Source: an uncultured Leucobacter sp. (lineage in GTDB: Bacteria; Actinomycetota; Actinomycetes; Actinomycetales; Microbacteriaceae). From it: a stretch of 43,004 bases of DNA. Location of the stretch: positions 1-43,004 of the forward strand of contig CALCJF010000048.1 in the NCBI GenBank assembly GCA_937967375.1, written 5' to 3'. Position 1 is the first letter of the stretch. Every line of letters starts with the position of its first letter. Position numbers and translations under genes: made by a program. Below are positions 1 through 7,443 of the stretch, piece after piece. The notes below the pieces were generated by a model, which was not told the origin of the DNA, did not search any database, and saw only the letters and a list, made by a program, of their open reading frames with translations.

Positions 1-3000
1 GACGCGGCAGGCCGGGTCACGCAGGTGACCGACCCCGAGGGCGGGGTGTGGCAGTACGCATACGACCTGGTGGGCAACCTCACCGAGCAGACCGACCCGA
101 ACGGTGCCGTGACCAGCCTCGAATACGATCTGCTCGATCGGGTGGTGCGCACGACCGATGCCGATGGGCGGGTGACCGAGTTCGAGTACGACGCAGACGG
201 CGGCCTGATCGCGGTGATCGATTCGGTGGGCGAGACCACCGGCTTCGTGCTCGACGCCGACGGGCTCACCCTGACGGCGACCAACGCGCTCGGTGAGACC
301 ACGGCCTACACCTATGACGGCGCGGGCCGGGTGGCGTCGGTAACCGACGCGGCAGGGGCTGCGACCGTCTACGGTTACGACGCGGCCGGGCAGCTGGTCA
401 CCGTGACCGATGGTGAGGGCGGGGTGACCGCCTTCGAATACGACCCGGTGGGCAGGCGCACGGCCGTCATCGACGCCGACGGGCATCGCAGCGAGACTCG
501 CTACGATCTCGCAGGCCGCGTCACCGCGATCGTCGACGGCGAGGGCGGGGTCACGAGCTACGACTACGATGCCGCGGGTCGCCAGACTTCGACGGTCGAT
601 GCCGACGGGCGCGAAACCCGCTACGAGTACGACGCAGCCGGGCAGCTCGTCGCGGTGATCGAGGGATATCAGGCAGGGGAGCCGGCCGGTGATGACACGA
701 ACGTGCGCACCGAATACGCGTACACCCCGCAGGGCAACCTCGAGACAGTGACCGATCCGCGCGGTGGGATCACCTCGTACGAGTACGATCTCGCGGGCCG
801 TGTCGCGGGTGTGCGCGATGCTGCGGGTGCGGTGAGCAAGTATTTCTATGATGCCGCTGGCCGTGAAACCACGCGTTCGAACGGTGCCGGGCAGGCCCTG
901 AAGACCAGGTACACGCCCGCAGGCGTGGTCACCGGGTACAGCACGCCGACCGGTGAGGTCGAGTTCGAGCTTGATGGTGCGGGCCGCCCGATCGTGATGC
1001 ACGACAGCCAGGGCGTGACTGCCTGGCGATACGACAAGCTCGGCCGAGTGCTGAGCGAGACCGGCGCGAATGGCAAGTCCGTGCAGGCAGCCTACGACGG
1101 TGCGGGCCGGGTGGCACAGCTCACACTCGCCAGTGGCGACACGGTCGACTACAGCTACGATCTTGCGGGCAGGCTGCTCTCGCAGCAGACCCCGTGGGGC
1201 GACCAGGCGTACGCGTGGAGCAAGGGTGGGGATCTCGCGAGCATCACGCGCGGTGATGGGGTGCGCACCTTGATCACGAACGATCGGGCGGGCCGGGTCA
1301 CCCGCATCTTGCACGCAGAACCGGCAGCCGCGCCGAAGGCACCGGAGCCGGTGCCCGAGGTCGCGGTGCCGAAGAAGGACGCGAAGGTGTGTCCCGCGGG
1401 TGGGCCCGCGGGCTACCTTGATCGTCGCGAGCTCAGGAATCTTGAGGGCGAGGATCAGCAGTGCGTGAAGACCGGCGCGTATCTTGGTCGGCGCACGCTG
1501 CCTGCCCCGGCAGACCCGGTCGGTGCAGGTGGCGGGCTGCAGTACGACTACACGTACACCGCTGCGGGCAACGTGCAGACCGCGACGCGCACGCTGCTCC
1601 AGGTGCCGAAGCCCGAGCCGGTCGCGCCGGAAACGCCCGAGACACCCGGGATGCCTACCCCCGATCCTGGGGCGCCTGTTCCAAGCGTGCCGGCAGACCC
1701 GGTGCCGCCGGTACCGGTCTCGCAGCTGCAATCGACGTACGACTACGACGGGCTCGGCAGGCTCGCGTCGGCCGTGCAGTTGGAGCTGCTCACCGAGTCG
1801 GGTGCACCCGAACCGGTTGCCGAATCATCGTTCGCGTACGATGCGGCGGGCAACCGCACTTTCGCAGAAACCGTCATGGACGGCGTGACTCGCACGGTCG
1901 CCCAGCAGTACGGTGACGGGAATCGTCTGCTGTCGTCGTCGACCAGGACTGATGGTGTCGATGCGGTGCGTGAGTACGGCTATGACGGCGCTGGTAGGCG
2001 CACGAGTGTGCGTGGTGCTGAGACTGGTGATTACTCGTATGGGTGGGGCGGTCAGCCGACCCGAGTATCTGAAGGGTCGATGACGACGAGTACCGGGTAT
2101 GACGGGCTGGGTCGTGCGGTTGACAGGCAGGTAGATACCGCGTACAGCAGTGACACGGTCACGAGTAACTATCTTGGTGGCACCGTGACGGGCACGTCTT
2201 CATCACTGCATGGTGAGACGAGTGTGCTGTGGGGTGCGCTCGGCCGGCTCGAAGGGATCGCTGTTGATGGTGATGACTCGATGCGGTGGGCGCTGCTGGA
2301 TCGGCTGGGTTCGGTGGTCGCTGAGGCGACCGGTGTGAGCGGTGCTGATATCAGTGAGCTGGTGTCGTATGCCGAGTATGGGCAGCCGTCGTTCGAGTCG
2401 GTCGGGTATCAGAACCCGTATGGGTTCACGGGCCAGTTGCAGGATGGTGGCACGGGCAGGGTGTCGTTCGGGTCGCGCGACTACGATCCCGGTACTGCGG
2501 CATGGTTTGCGCCCGATGAATGGCCTGGCCTGCTGACGGTGCCGCAGTCCCTGAACCTGTATGCGTATGTGCTGGGTAACCCGGTGACCTACGCGGATAC
2601 GGGCGGGTTCAGGCCCTATGAGCCTGGCTATTCGGTGACGAAGAATGGTTCGGGGTGGCAGTACCAGAAGCAGGCACCGAAGACGGTGCTGAATCCGTCG
2701 GCGTGGGCGAATCATTATGGTCGGCAGGTGGCGTCTGGGTGGAATGCTGGGAACACGCGTTGGTATGCGGTGGTTGGCCCGTCGGGGCAGACACAGTTCA
2801 TGTCGGCACGACACGCAACAGCGACCCGGCAGTGTACGGCGTCGACCGTGCAGCAAATGCTGCTGTGCCAACAGATAAAGACGGCTGCGACGATTCTCAA
2901 CGAGCGAGTTGAGTACTACAAGGATCGTTTGAAACTGATGGGAAGTAGTAGCAGTTCGAGGGTGTCGGCGAATGAGGCTGTCACCAAGTTCGCGTTGGGG

Positions 3001-3324
3001 GTTGCGCTATCGAATGGGGCGGATTGCAAGGTCGCACCGAACGGGCTGATCGTATGTTTCGCCCCGAACCTGAATGTGCAGGGCGGAACCACGTATGGGG
3101 AAGTGTTCATCACAAACAAATCACTTGAGAGTGTGATTGAAGACCCAGCGCTCTTGAAACATGAGCAGACGCATTCGGAGCAGTGGGCCGCATTCGGGCC
3201 TCTCATGTTTGGGAGTTCGTATCTGGGTGAGATGGTGAAGTCGCAACTGATGAGCGGGAGCTACGGGTGTCAGAATGTGTTCGAGATCCATTCCGGGCTT
3301 AAGGAAGGGCGGTACGAATGTTGA
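1..3324 (+). CDS. RHS/YD-repeat polymorphic toxin, 3' part, with HExxH C-terminal domain
   Basis: The reading frame is open to the first base, so the N-terminus lies outside the window. Over 1,100 residues are visible. First come many tyrosine-aspartate repeats of the YDAAGR/YDLAGRV type that build the RHS shell. Two Pro-rich linkers follow (about nt 1320-1400 and 1605-1725), then the conserved RHS core around nt 2395-2610 (GFTGQLQD, RDYDPGTAAWFAPDEW, LNLYAYVLGNPVTYADTGG). After the core begins an unrelated segment of about 235 residues, the usual place of the variable toxin. It contains KHEQTHSEQW at nt 3157-3186, an HExxH metal-binding motif followed by Gln, typical of zinc peptidase-like toxin tips. 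The toxin segment is less GC-rich than the shell. The stop codon overlaps the start of a lipoprotein gene, the likely immunity partner. The RHS assignment is firm; the peptidase activity is inferred from the motif alone. Confidence 0.9.
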   Translation, partial: DAAGRVTQVTDPEGGVWQYAYDLVGNLTEQTDPNGAVTSLEYDLLDRVVRTTDADGRVTEFEYDADGGLIAVIDSVGETTGFVLDADGLTLTATNALGETTAYTYDGAGRVASVTDAAGAATVYGYDAAGQLVTVTDGEGGVTAFEYDPVGRRTAVIDADGHRSETRYDLAGRVTAIVDGEGGVTSYDYDAAGRQTSTVDADGRETRYEYDAAGQLVAVIEGYQAGEPAGDDTNVRTEYAYTPQGNLETVTDPRGGITSYEYDLAGRVAGVRDAAGAVSKYFYDAAGRETTRSNGAGQALKTRYTPAGVVTGYSTPTGEVEFELDGAGRPIVMHDSQGVTAWRYDKLGRVLSETGANGKSVQAAYDGAGRVAQLTLASGDTVDYSYDLAGRLLSQQTPWGDQAYAWSKGGDLASITRGDGVRTLITNDRAGRVTRILHAEPAAAPKAPEPVPEVAVPKKDAKVCPAGGPAGYLDRRELRNLEGEDQQCVKTGAYLGRRTLPAPADPVGAGGGLQYDYTYTAAGNVQTATRTLLQVPKPEPVAPETPETPGMPTPDPGAPVPSVPADPVPPVPVSQLQSTYDYDGLGRLASAVQLELLTESGAPEPVAESSFAYDAAGNRTFAETVMDGVTRTVAQQYGDGNRLLSSSTRTDGVDAVREYGYDGAGRRTSVRGAETGDYSYGWGGQPTRVSEGSMTTSTGYDGLGRAVDRQVDTAYSSDTVTSNYLGGTVTGTSSSLHGETSVLWGALGRLEGIAVDGDDSMRWALLDRLGSVVAEATGVSGADISELVSYAEYGQPSFESVGYQNPYGFTGQLQDGGTGRVSFGSRDYDPGTAAWFAPDEWPGLLTVPQSLNLYAYVLGNPVTYADTGGFRPYEPGYSVTKNGSGWQYQKQAPKTVLNPSAWANHYGRQVASGWNAGNTRWYAVVGPSGQTQFMSARHATATRQCTASTVQQMLLCQQIKTAATILNERVEYYKDRLKLMGSSSSSRVSANEAVTKFALGVALSNGADCKVAPNGLIVCFAPNLNVQGGTTYGEVFITNKSLESVIEDPALLKHEQTHSEQWAAFGPLMFGSSYLGEMVKSQLMSGSYGCQNVFEIHSGLKEGRYEC
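2211..2449 (+). repeat. RHS tip repeat, copy A (inside intact gene)
   Basis: This segment of the RHS gene recurs colinearly 1,740 bases downstream (3951-4189) with no gap until the very end. Identity is roughly 85 percent by eye, with the differences clustered in two short patches. It ends just before the toxin-specific DNA, so it could serve as the homology arm for swapping C-terminal toxin cassettes. Confidence 0.9.
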
Positions 3325-3842
3325 GGGTATCCCGTTGCGTTCTGGGGAGCGCGATGGCGCTGGGAGTGCTTGCGGGGATGACTTCTTGCCATCCGTCCCT
3401 CAGGGGCAACTTGTCTCTTTCGGTGAATGATCGTGGCCAGACACTTGTGGGAATCTGCGATCCTGGCAGCATTGATCACATTTATGCGTATTTCGGGGAA
3501 GACAGAACTGAATCTGGTCGTAAGGTGCTGGCTGCTGAAGGGAACAGTGTTGCGGTTACGAAAGGTGAGGTTTGGGGTCTTGACGATGAAGTGCCTGGCT
3601 TTACCGTGAGCCTTAGGGAGAGAATTCATCTGCAAGGTGGGAACACATTTTCAGTACTGCTTCTTGGTGCAGAAGAAAGTGTCGGCCTACGGGGGGATTT
3701 TGAGATTCCAGCGGATGGTTTACAGGAGGGGCTTTGGCTGTTTCCTGATGGTTCTGTTTCGGAGCGTGTGTGTGGGCGTTATGACGATGAGCATGAGCGG
3801 ATTCAGGAACGTCTCGGCAATGCCTCAGACGTCAAGAAGTGA
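3318..3842 (+). CDS. Putative immunity lipoprotein for the RHS toxin
   Basis: This 174-residue protein begins with a lipoprotein signal: a basic start (MLRVSR), a hydrophobic stretch and the lipobox-like GMTSC with Cys24. The mature part is soluble, acidic and ends in a charged tail. I recognise no domain. Its ATG overlaps the toxin stop codon (ATGTTGA), so the two genes are translationally coupled. Polymorphic toxin genes are generally followed directly by their immunity gene, and a surface lipoprotein would protect against a toxin acting outside the membrane. The base composition is more AT-rich than the core genes, like the toxin tip. The lipoprotein nature is well supported; the immunity role is inferred from position. 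Confidence 0.75.
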   Translation: MLRVSRCVLGSAMALGVLAGMTSCHPSLRGNLSLSVNDRGQTLVGICDPGSIDHIYAYFGEDRTESGRKVLAAEGNSVAVTKGEVWGLDDEVPGFTVSLRERIHLQGGNTFSVLLLGAEESVGLRGDFEIPADGLQEGLWLFPDGSVSERVCGRYDDEHERIQERLGNASDVKK

Positions 3843-3950
3843 ATTAGCTGCGCATGTGTGTGCCGAGAAGTCGCGGTAGTAAGTCGAAGTCAGGAATGGT
3901 GGGGGCGTGATCCTCGCCCTTGAAAATCACTCTGGCAGAGCCACACGCAG

Positions 3951-4200
3951 TGGTGAGACGAGTGTGTTGTGGGGTGCGCTCGGCCGGCTCGAGGGCATCG
4001 TGCAGTCCGGTGACGATGAGGCGCGCTGGGCGCTGCTGGACCGGCTGGGTTCAGTGGTTGCCGAGGCGACCGGTGCTGAGGGTGCTGATATCAGCGAGCT
4101 GGTGTCGTATGCCGAGTACGGGGAGCCGTCGTTCGAGTCGGTCGGGTATCAGAATCCGTACGGGTTCACCGGTCATTTGCAAGACGCGGTACGGGCAGGG
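3951..4200 (+). pseudogene. Orphan RHS tip fragment (copy B), frameshifted
   Basis: Residues from GETSVLWGALGRLEG to NPYGFTGHLQD repeat the RHS core of the upstream gene (nt 2211-2449). No RHS shell precedes it: only a short unrelated leader from a GTG at 3907 is in frame. At about 4184-4190 one base is missing relative to copy A, so the frame leaves the RHS sequence (QDAVRAGHG instead of QDGGTGRVS). The restored frame meets a TAG at once. This is the arrangement expected of an orphan toxin cassette: a silent RHS tip plus a new C-terminus that could be recombined onto the main gene. Here the toxin part is almost gone. Confidence 0.85.
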
Positions 4201-4276
4201 CATGGCTTTACTAGCTCACCCTCGGTTGGTTGTGCCTCACTCGTGGTCGTACCTAGGAAATGAGGATGTGAAAGCA

Positions 4277-4486
4277 ATGCGTGTACCAGTGATGGGCGTG
4301 ATTATGGTACTGACCGGGATAGCGATGTTTGTTTTCAGGAGAAGACTTGCAAAGTTTTTCCAATGGTGGCATAGAGAAGGCCCAGTAGGTAGCGGCGAGC
4401 CTGCTGCGCAAGCATCGACACCGGGCTATATGGCCGTATTTGCGATTGGCTGGACCCTTTTTGGTATCTGTCTGATCTTTGCGTAG
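4277..4486 (+). CDS. Small two-helix membrane protein, candidate orphan immunity protein
   Basis: This encodes 69 residues starting MRVPVMGVIM. There are two clear hydrophobic helices, at about residues 4-19 and 50-68, joined by a basic then neutral loop (RRRLAKFFQWW). A GAGG at 4262-4265 sits a suitable distance upstream of the ATG; a GTG nine bases earlier (4268) is an alternative start. It directly follows the broken RHS tip fragment, the position normally held by an immunity gene, and two-helix proteins often serve as immunity to membrane-acting toxins. No family is recognised. The coding call is moderately sure; the role is inference. Confidence 0.55.
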   Translation: MRVPVMGVIMVLTGIAMFVFRRRLAKFFQWWHREGPVGSGEPAAQASTPGYMAVFAIGWTLFGICLIFA

Positions 4487-4526
4487 ATCACCAGAAGGGG
4501 TCGCCGCTGGGCGAAAGGAACTGTCA

Positions 4527-4619
4527 ATGAAACAAAGTATTGAGTATCCGTACCAGACCAGGGGCTGGTTTTTGAGGCTCGGCCTTGCGCTACTCGTGCT
4601 ACTGGTTAGGGTCTGCTGA
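4527..4619 (+). pseudogene. Truncated small membrane protein, cut by IS remnant
   Basis: An ATG with a good ribosome-binding site (AAAGGA at 4514-4519) opens a frame of 30 residues. It starts MKQSIEYPYQTRGWF, enters a hydrophobic helix (LGLALLVLLV) and stops in the sequence that begins an IS3-type element end (about 4607). The break in mid-helix suggests that the last codons come from the insertion and the real 3' part is lost. It may have been a third small membrane gene of the RHS-associated array. Confidence 0.5.
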
Positions 4620-4813
4620 GGTTTTGTTGAGTCCGGGATTTATGCCGCCAGACCGACAGCATCCACCATTATGGCCTCGAATTCCACCGGTGTCAGCTTC
4701 CCTAGGCCGCGCTGCCGGCGTTTCCGGTGATACTTCCCCTCGATCCACGACACGATCGCGAGCCGAAGCTCTTGCCGGGTACGCCAGGTGTGCCGGTCGA
4801 GCACGTAATCGGT
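4607..4813 (-). mobile_element. IS3-family insertion sequence remnant
   Basis: The element end with the transposase C-terminus is all that remains. About 30 bases from 4607 to the transposase stop look like the terminal non-coding end. The other end is missing and the homology stops near 4805-4813. It interrupts the preceding membrane-protein frame. Confidence 0.7.
4640..4813 (-). pseudogene. IS3-family transposase (OrfB) C-terminal fragment
   Basis: Read on the minus strand, the frame gives VLDRHTWRTRQELRLAIVSW, then IEGKYHRKRRQRGLGKLTPV and EFEAIM, ending at a TAA at 4640-4642. This is the characteristic end of an IS3-family DDE transposase (a WIE..YHRRRRQ..LGKLTPVEFE type tail). An in-frame TGA at 4814-4816 and loss of homology upstream show that only the last 57 or so codons survive. 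The catalytic D-D-E core is absent, so it cannot be active. Confidence 0.85.
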
Positions 4814-4886
4814 TCACGGTGCTCGTCCTGCAGGATCACTTGGAGCCTGACGAGGCAGCCATCGAACGAGCGCGGCCGACAGGTCG
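4814..4886. other. Unassigned spacer between IS remnant and minus-strand gene
   Basis: This is the short gap between the transposase fragment and the stop codon of the next gene. I see no terminator hairpin or coding signal. It may be residual sequence of the locus into which the IS inserted. Confidence 0.4.
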
Positions 4887-5246
4887 CTACCGCTTTAACA
4901 ATTCAGCGTCTCGAACCTTCAAATACCCGAAGGGTGACTTCGCCACAGTCAGGTTGTACGTGTCGCCAACGTGCGGTGGATTCCGCCTGTAGTCCCAGCC
5001 GAACCGCACAGGATTGTCAAGCACCGGAGCGGCACATCCAATGAAATGAACCTCACGGTAATTAGGTTTTCCTCCGGTAAGCTCGCTCACTGAAGCCACT
5101 TGGCACTCAGTCACTTCATGAACGCTCGTATTCACGCCGATAACCACCAACGGGACGAGGATCAGGAGCATTGGCGCCAGTACTCCAAAGGCTCCGAGGG
5201 CGATTGTCTCCCGCTCTAACTTAGCCTCATCCACATTCGCGTGCAT
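4887..5246 (-). CDS. Hypothetical membrane-anchored protein
   Basis: This encodes about 119 residues starting MHANVDEAK. The start was chosen because GGGAG lies a normal distance upstream; an in-frame ATG at 5255 and longer forms exist but place the site too close. A short charged N-terminus leads into one membrane helix (about residues 22-41, VLAPMLLILVPLVVIGVN). An outer domain follows with two cysteines (TECQVASV and FIGCAAPV) that could form a disulfide, and a conserved-looking end (GDTYNLTVAKSPFGYLKV). No family is recognised. It lies alone on the minus strand, downstream of the other two small membrane genes but separated from them by about 130 bases. Confidence 0.65.
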   Translation of the reverse strand: MHANVDEAKLERETIALGAFGVLAPMLLILVPLVVIGVNTSVHEVTECQVASVSELTGGKPNYREVHFIGCAAPVLDNPVRFGWDYRRNPPHVGDTYNLTVAKSPFGYLKVRDAELLKR

Positions 5247-5373
5247 GTCGGACATCTCCCGAGGCATGTGGCGGGTGCGCAGCCGATGAATGCTCCAAGC
5301 GCTTAGGTCCATGACTCAATAATGAGCAGTGCTCTACCTTACTGCAACCTCTCGCCGCGCATAACCTACCGTG

Positions 5374-5961
5374 CTACTCGCAGGTGACAGTGCTCAGCTC
5401 AGCTGTCGCGTTCGCGGGAGGCCAATTGATCTCCATTTGAAGCGTACCGTTTCGAGAGAGGGGCGTAAGGTTTGTGCCGGAAAGCCGTTCGCCTGTGCTG
5501 GTCAGAACCTCAGCAGTCACGCCAGCCGGGCATTCGGTAAACGAATTGGTGCGAAGCGCGAATAGAAAACAGCCTTCGAACTGGGTGCAGTACGTCTCTG
5601 CCCCGAGAGCATCGAGGGTGCCGGCTCTTGAGTACACACCAACGGCATCGGTGAGGTCATAACCGTCGGCGAGCGCGGCCTGCTCGTCAGCTTTGAATAC
5701 TGAAAACTGCTCTGCATGAGACTCTTTCAACAACGAATAGCGCTGCGAAACGATCACCGCCTCGGCGCCGACCGCTCCTTCGGTGGAGAGTGCGGTCTCA
5801 AGTGTGTCGTGCGAAGACACAGCGAGAACCGCCGCTGCAGCGGTTGCGAGAGCTAGGATGGCGTATACGGCTGTTGCGACCGACAATCTCAGTCGACGTC
5901 GCTGACGACGGGATGGTGAGGCGGATTTCGCGGTCTCGTTGAGCGAGTTAGTTTGACTCAT
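5374..5961 (-). CDS. Hypothetical membrane-anchored protein with Cys-rich outer domain
   Basis: This encodes 195 residues from the ATG at 5961 (MSQTNSLNE); a TTG at 5973 is an alternative start. The basic cytoplasmic segment SRRQRRRLRL precedes a single helix (VATAVYAILALATAAAAVLAV). The rest is predicted to be outside the membrane and has cysteines in CTQFEGC, FTECPAG and the extreme C-terminus (VTCE). Its start overlaps the end of the upstream gene by 14 bases, so the two are co-transcribed and probably translationally coupled. No known family is recognised. Given the neighbouring RHS cassettes and IS debris it may be accessory, but its composition is close to that of the core genes. Confidence 0.7.
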   Translation of the reverse strand: MSQTNSLNETAKSASPSRRQRRRLRLSVATAVYAILALATAAAAVLAVSSHDTLETALSTEGAVGAEAVIVSQRYSLLKESHAEQFSVFKADEQAALADGYDLTDAVGVYSRAGTLDALGAETYCTQFEGCFLFALRTNSFTECPAGVTAEVLTSTGERLSGTNLTPLSRNGTLQMEINWPPANATAELSTVTCE

Positions 5962-6184
5962 CGGGAACCTCAAAGTGATGTTCTTCCAAGGCCGAGGTAA
6001 GTCGCTCGATCGACTTCGTGTGCTCGTCCATCTGCTGCTGGAGCGTTTCCGTTTGACGCTCGTGCGCGGCTGCGTTGGCCCGATTAAAGGCTGAGAACGA
6101 AACCAGTCCAGCGATCACCAAGCACATCGTTGTGACAACTGTTGCGAATTGCCACAGGGCGACGGTTCTCGGCCGTTCTGTCAT
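5948..6184 (-). CDS. Small membrane protein with coiled coil
   Basis: This encodes 78 residues. A GAGGAG site precedes the ATG by a normal distance. A short basic N-terminus (MTERPRTVALWQ) leads into one helix (FATVVTTMCLVIAGLVSFSA). A hydrophilic heptad-like tail follows (HERQTETLQQQMDEHTKSIE) that should form a coiled coil. It is the first gene of a two-gene unit with the Cys-rich membrane protein, whose start overlaps its stop. Such a topology suggests that the two proteins form a complex at the membrane; the function is unknown. Confidence 0.7.
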   Translation of the reverse strand: MTERPRTVALWQFATVVTTMCLVIAGLVSFSAFNRANAAAHERQTETLQQQMDEHTKSIERLTSALEEHHFEVPDESN

Positions 6185-6249
6185 CTCACGCTCCTCTGCG
6201 TTAGCGGTATGCGGTTGCGGCAGTGCACCTTTGTATGTGCAGCAATTCG

Positions 6250-6259
6250 ATACGCGTAT
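6250..6259. promoter_or_regulatory. Palindrome between divergent genes, possible operator
   Basis: ATACGCGTAT is a perfect 10-base palindrome in the 188-base gap between the divergent membrane-protein pair and zapE. It could be an operator for the minus-strand unit. There is no direct evidence of function. Confidence 0.25.
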
Positions 6260-6358
6260 GCAGAAAAGCTAGCATCTGCCGATCCCACATGAAACATCAG
6301 CGTTCCATCACCTCAGGTCATTCGACGCTAGGGAAAAGGGTGTGCCCTAATCGAACGA

Positions 6359-6364
6359 TAGAAT
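6359..6364 (+). promoter_or_regulatory. -10 hexamer of leaderless zapE promoter
   Basis: TAGAAT ends 8 bases before the zapE ATG. No Shine-Dalgarno sequence precedes that ATG, so transcription should start at or next to the start codon. No good -35 is visible. Confidence 0.55.
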
Positions 6365-6372
6365 TGCACGCG

Positions 6373-7443
6373 ATGTCTCATTCTGCTCAGCACACCGCAG
6401 CCCGCCTCGTCGACCGTCACCCCGAGATCTCGGGCACCGAGTTGGTCGCGACGCTGGTGCCCCCACGTCAGTTCGACGGCGCGAGCTTCGACTCGTACCG
6501 CCCCGACGAGAACTACCCCTCGCAGGCCGAAGCACGAGACACGCTGCGCGCGTTTGCCGAGCCGGAGGCTCCGATCTCGCGCGGCGGCGGCTTCCTTGGC
6601 TTCGGGCGAAAGAAGGCACCCGCTGAGCCACGGCCCGGGGCGATCACGAAGCCCGGCGTCTACCTCGACGGCGGCTTCGGCGTGGGCAAGACTCACCTGC
6701 TCGCGGCAACGTGGCACGCGACTGCAGGGCGCAAGTACTTCGGTACCTTCATCGAGTACACCGCCCTCGTGGGTGCGCTCGGTTACGCGGGCGCGCTCGG
6801 CGTGCTGCAGGGTGCTCGCCTCATCTGCATTGATGAGTTCGAGCTCGATGATCCCGGCGACACCATGCTCATGACCCGCCTCATCGGCGATCTCACGGCT
6901 ACGGGGTCAAGGATCGTAGCCACCTCGAACACGCCACCGAACGCCCTGGGCGAAGGGCGCTTTGCAGCATCCGACTTCATGCGCGAGATCCAGGCGATGG
7001 CCGACCGCTTCGTCACCATCCGCATCGACGGTGTCGACTACCGTCAGCGCGACCTCGACGGCGATGCGATCGCACTCAGTGAAGACGCCTACCTATTTAC
7101 CCTCGCCGACGTCGTCGCGTCGGGGGAGCGCATGACCGACGACTCCTTCGGTGACCTCATTGCGCACCTTGCCACGGTGCACCCATCGAGCTACATCGGC
7201 ATGCTCACCGGAGTGCGCGTGATCGGCCTGCGCGACGTGTTCGAGCTCACCGACCAGTCGGCCGCGCTGCGCTTCGTCGCCTTCATCGACCGTGTGTACG
7301 ACGCGCAGATTCCTATCAGGGCGACCGGGGTGCCCCTCACCACGATCTTCGGCGGGGGCATGCTCGACGGCGGCTACCGCAAGAAGTATTTGCGCTGCAT
7401 GTCGCGCCTCAACGCACTCACGCAGAGCGAGGTCACCGCGTGA
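6373..7443 (+). CDS. zapE: Cell division ATPase ZapE / AFG1-like P-loop ATPase
   Basis: This encodes 356 residues. The start MSHSAQHTA was preferred over upstream codons because homology begins here and a TAGAAT box lies just before it. Walker A is GGFGVGKTH (residues 100-108), and Walker B is ICIDEFE with D154/E155. A sensor-like segment SRIVATSNTPP follows. The C-terminal IDRVYDAQIPI is typical of the AFG1/ZapE family. In Escherichia coli ZapE associates with FtsZ, while mitochondrial AFG1 assists inner-membrane proteases; the role in actinobacteria is less clear. An insertion after residue 70 (ISRGGGFLGFGRKKAP) is Gly/Lys-rich and probably flexible. The stop codon overlaps the next gene (GTGA), so the two are one transcription unit. 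The family assignment is secure. Confidence 0.9.
   Translation: MSHSAQHTAARLVDRHPEISGTELVATLVPPRQFDGASFDSYRPDENYPSQAEARDTLRAFAEPEAPISRGGGFLGFGRKKAPAEPRPGAITKPGVYLDGGFGVGKTHLLAATWHATAGRKYFGTFIEYTALVGALGYAGALGVLQGARLICIDEFELDDPGDTMLMTRLIGDLTATGSRIVATSNTPPNALGEGRFAASDFMREIQAMADRFVTIRIDGVDYRQRDLDGDAIALSEDAYLFTLADVVASGERMTDDSFGDLIAHLATVHPSSYIGMLTGVRVIGLRDVFELTDQSAALRFVAFIDRVYDAQIPIRATGVPLTTIFGGGMLDGGYRKKYLRCMSRLNALTQSEVTA

Noticed and set aside
1..2100. YD-repeat DNA as a possible CRISPR or tandem DNA repeat array
   Set aside because: The repetition is at the protein level with variable unit length and strong codon variation; there are no constant repeats with unique spacers.
2203..2871. Minus-strand frame opposite the RHS core
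   Set aside because: The RHS core is unambiguous on the plus strand; the antisense peptide is low-complexity.
4585..4992. Plus-strand frame of 135 codons
   Set aside because: It runs antisense through the IS3 transposase fragment and then antisense through the next gene, so it is an accident of composition.
6223..6372. Upstream extension of zapE
   Set aside because: The extra residues (MHLCMCSNSIRV...) look like translated promoter DNA, and homology and the -10 box both place the start at 6373.
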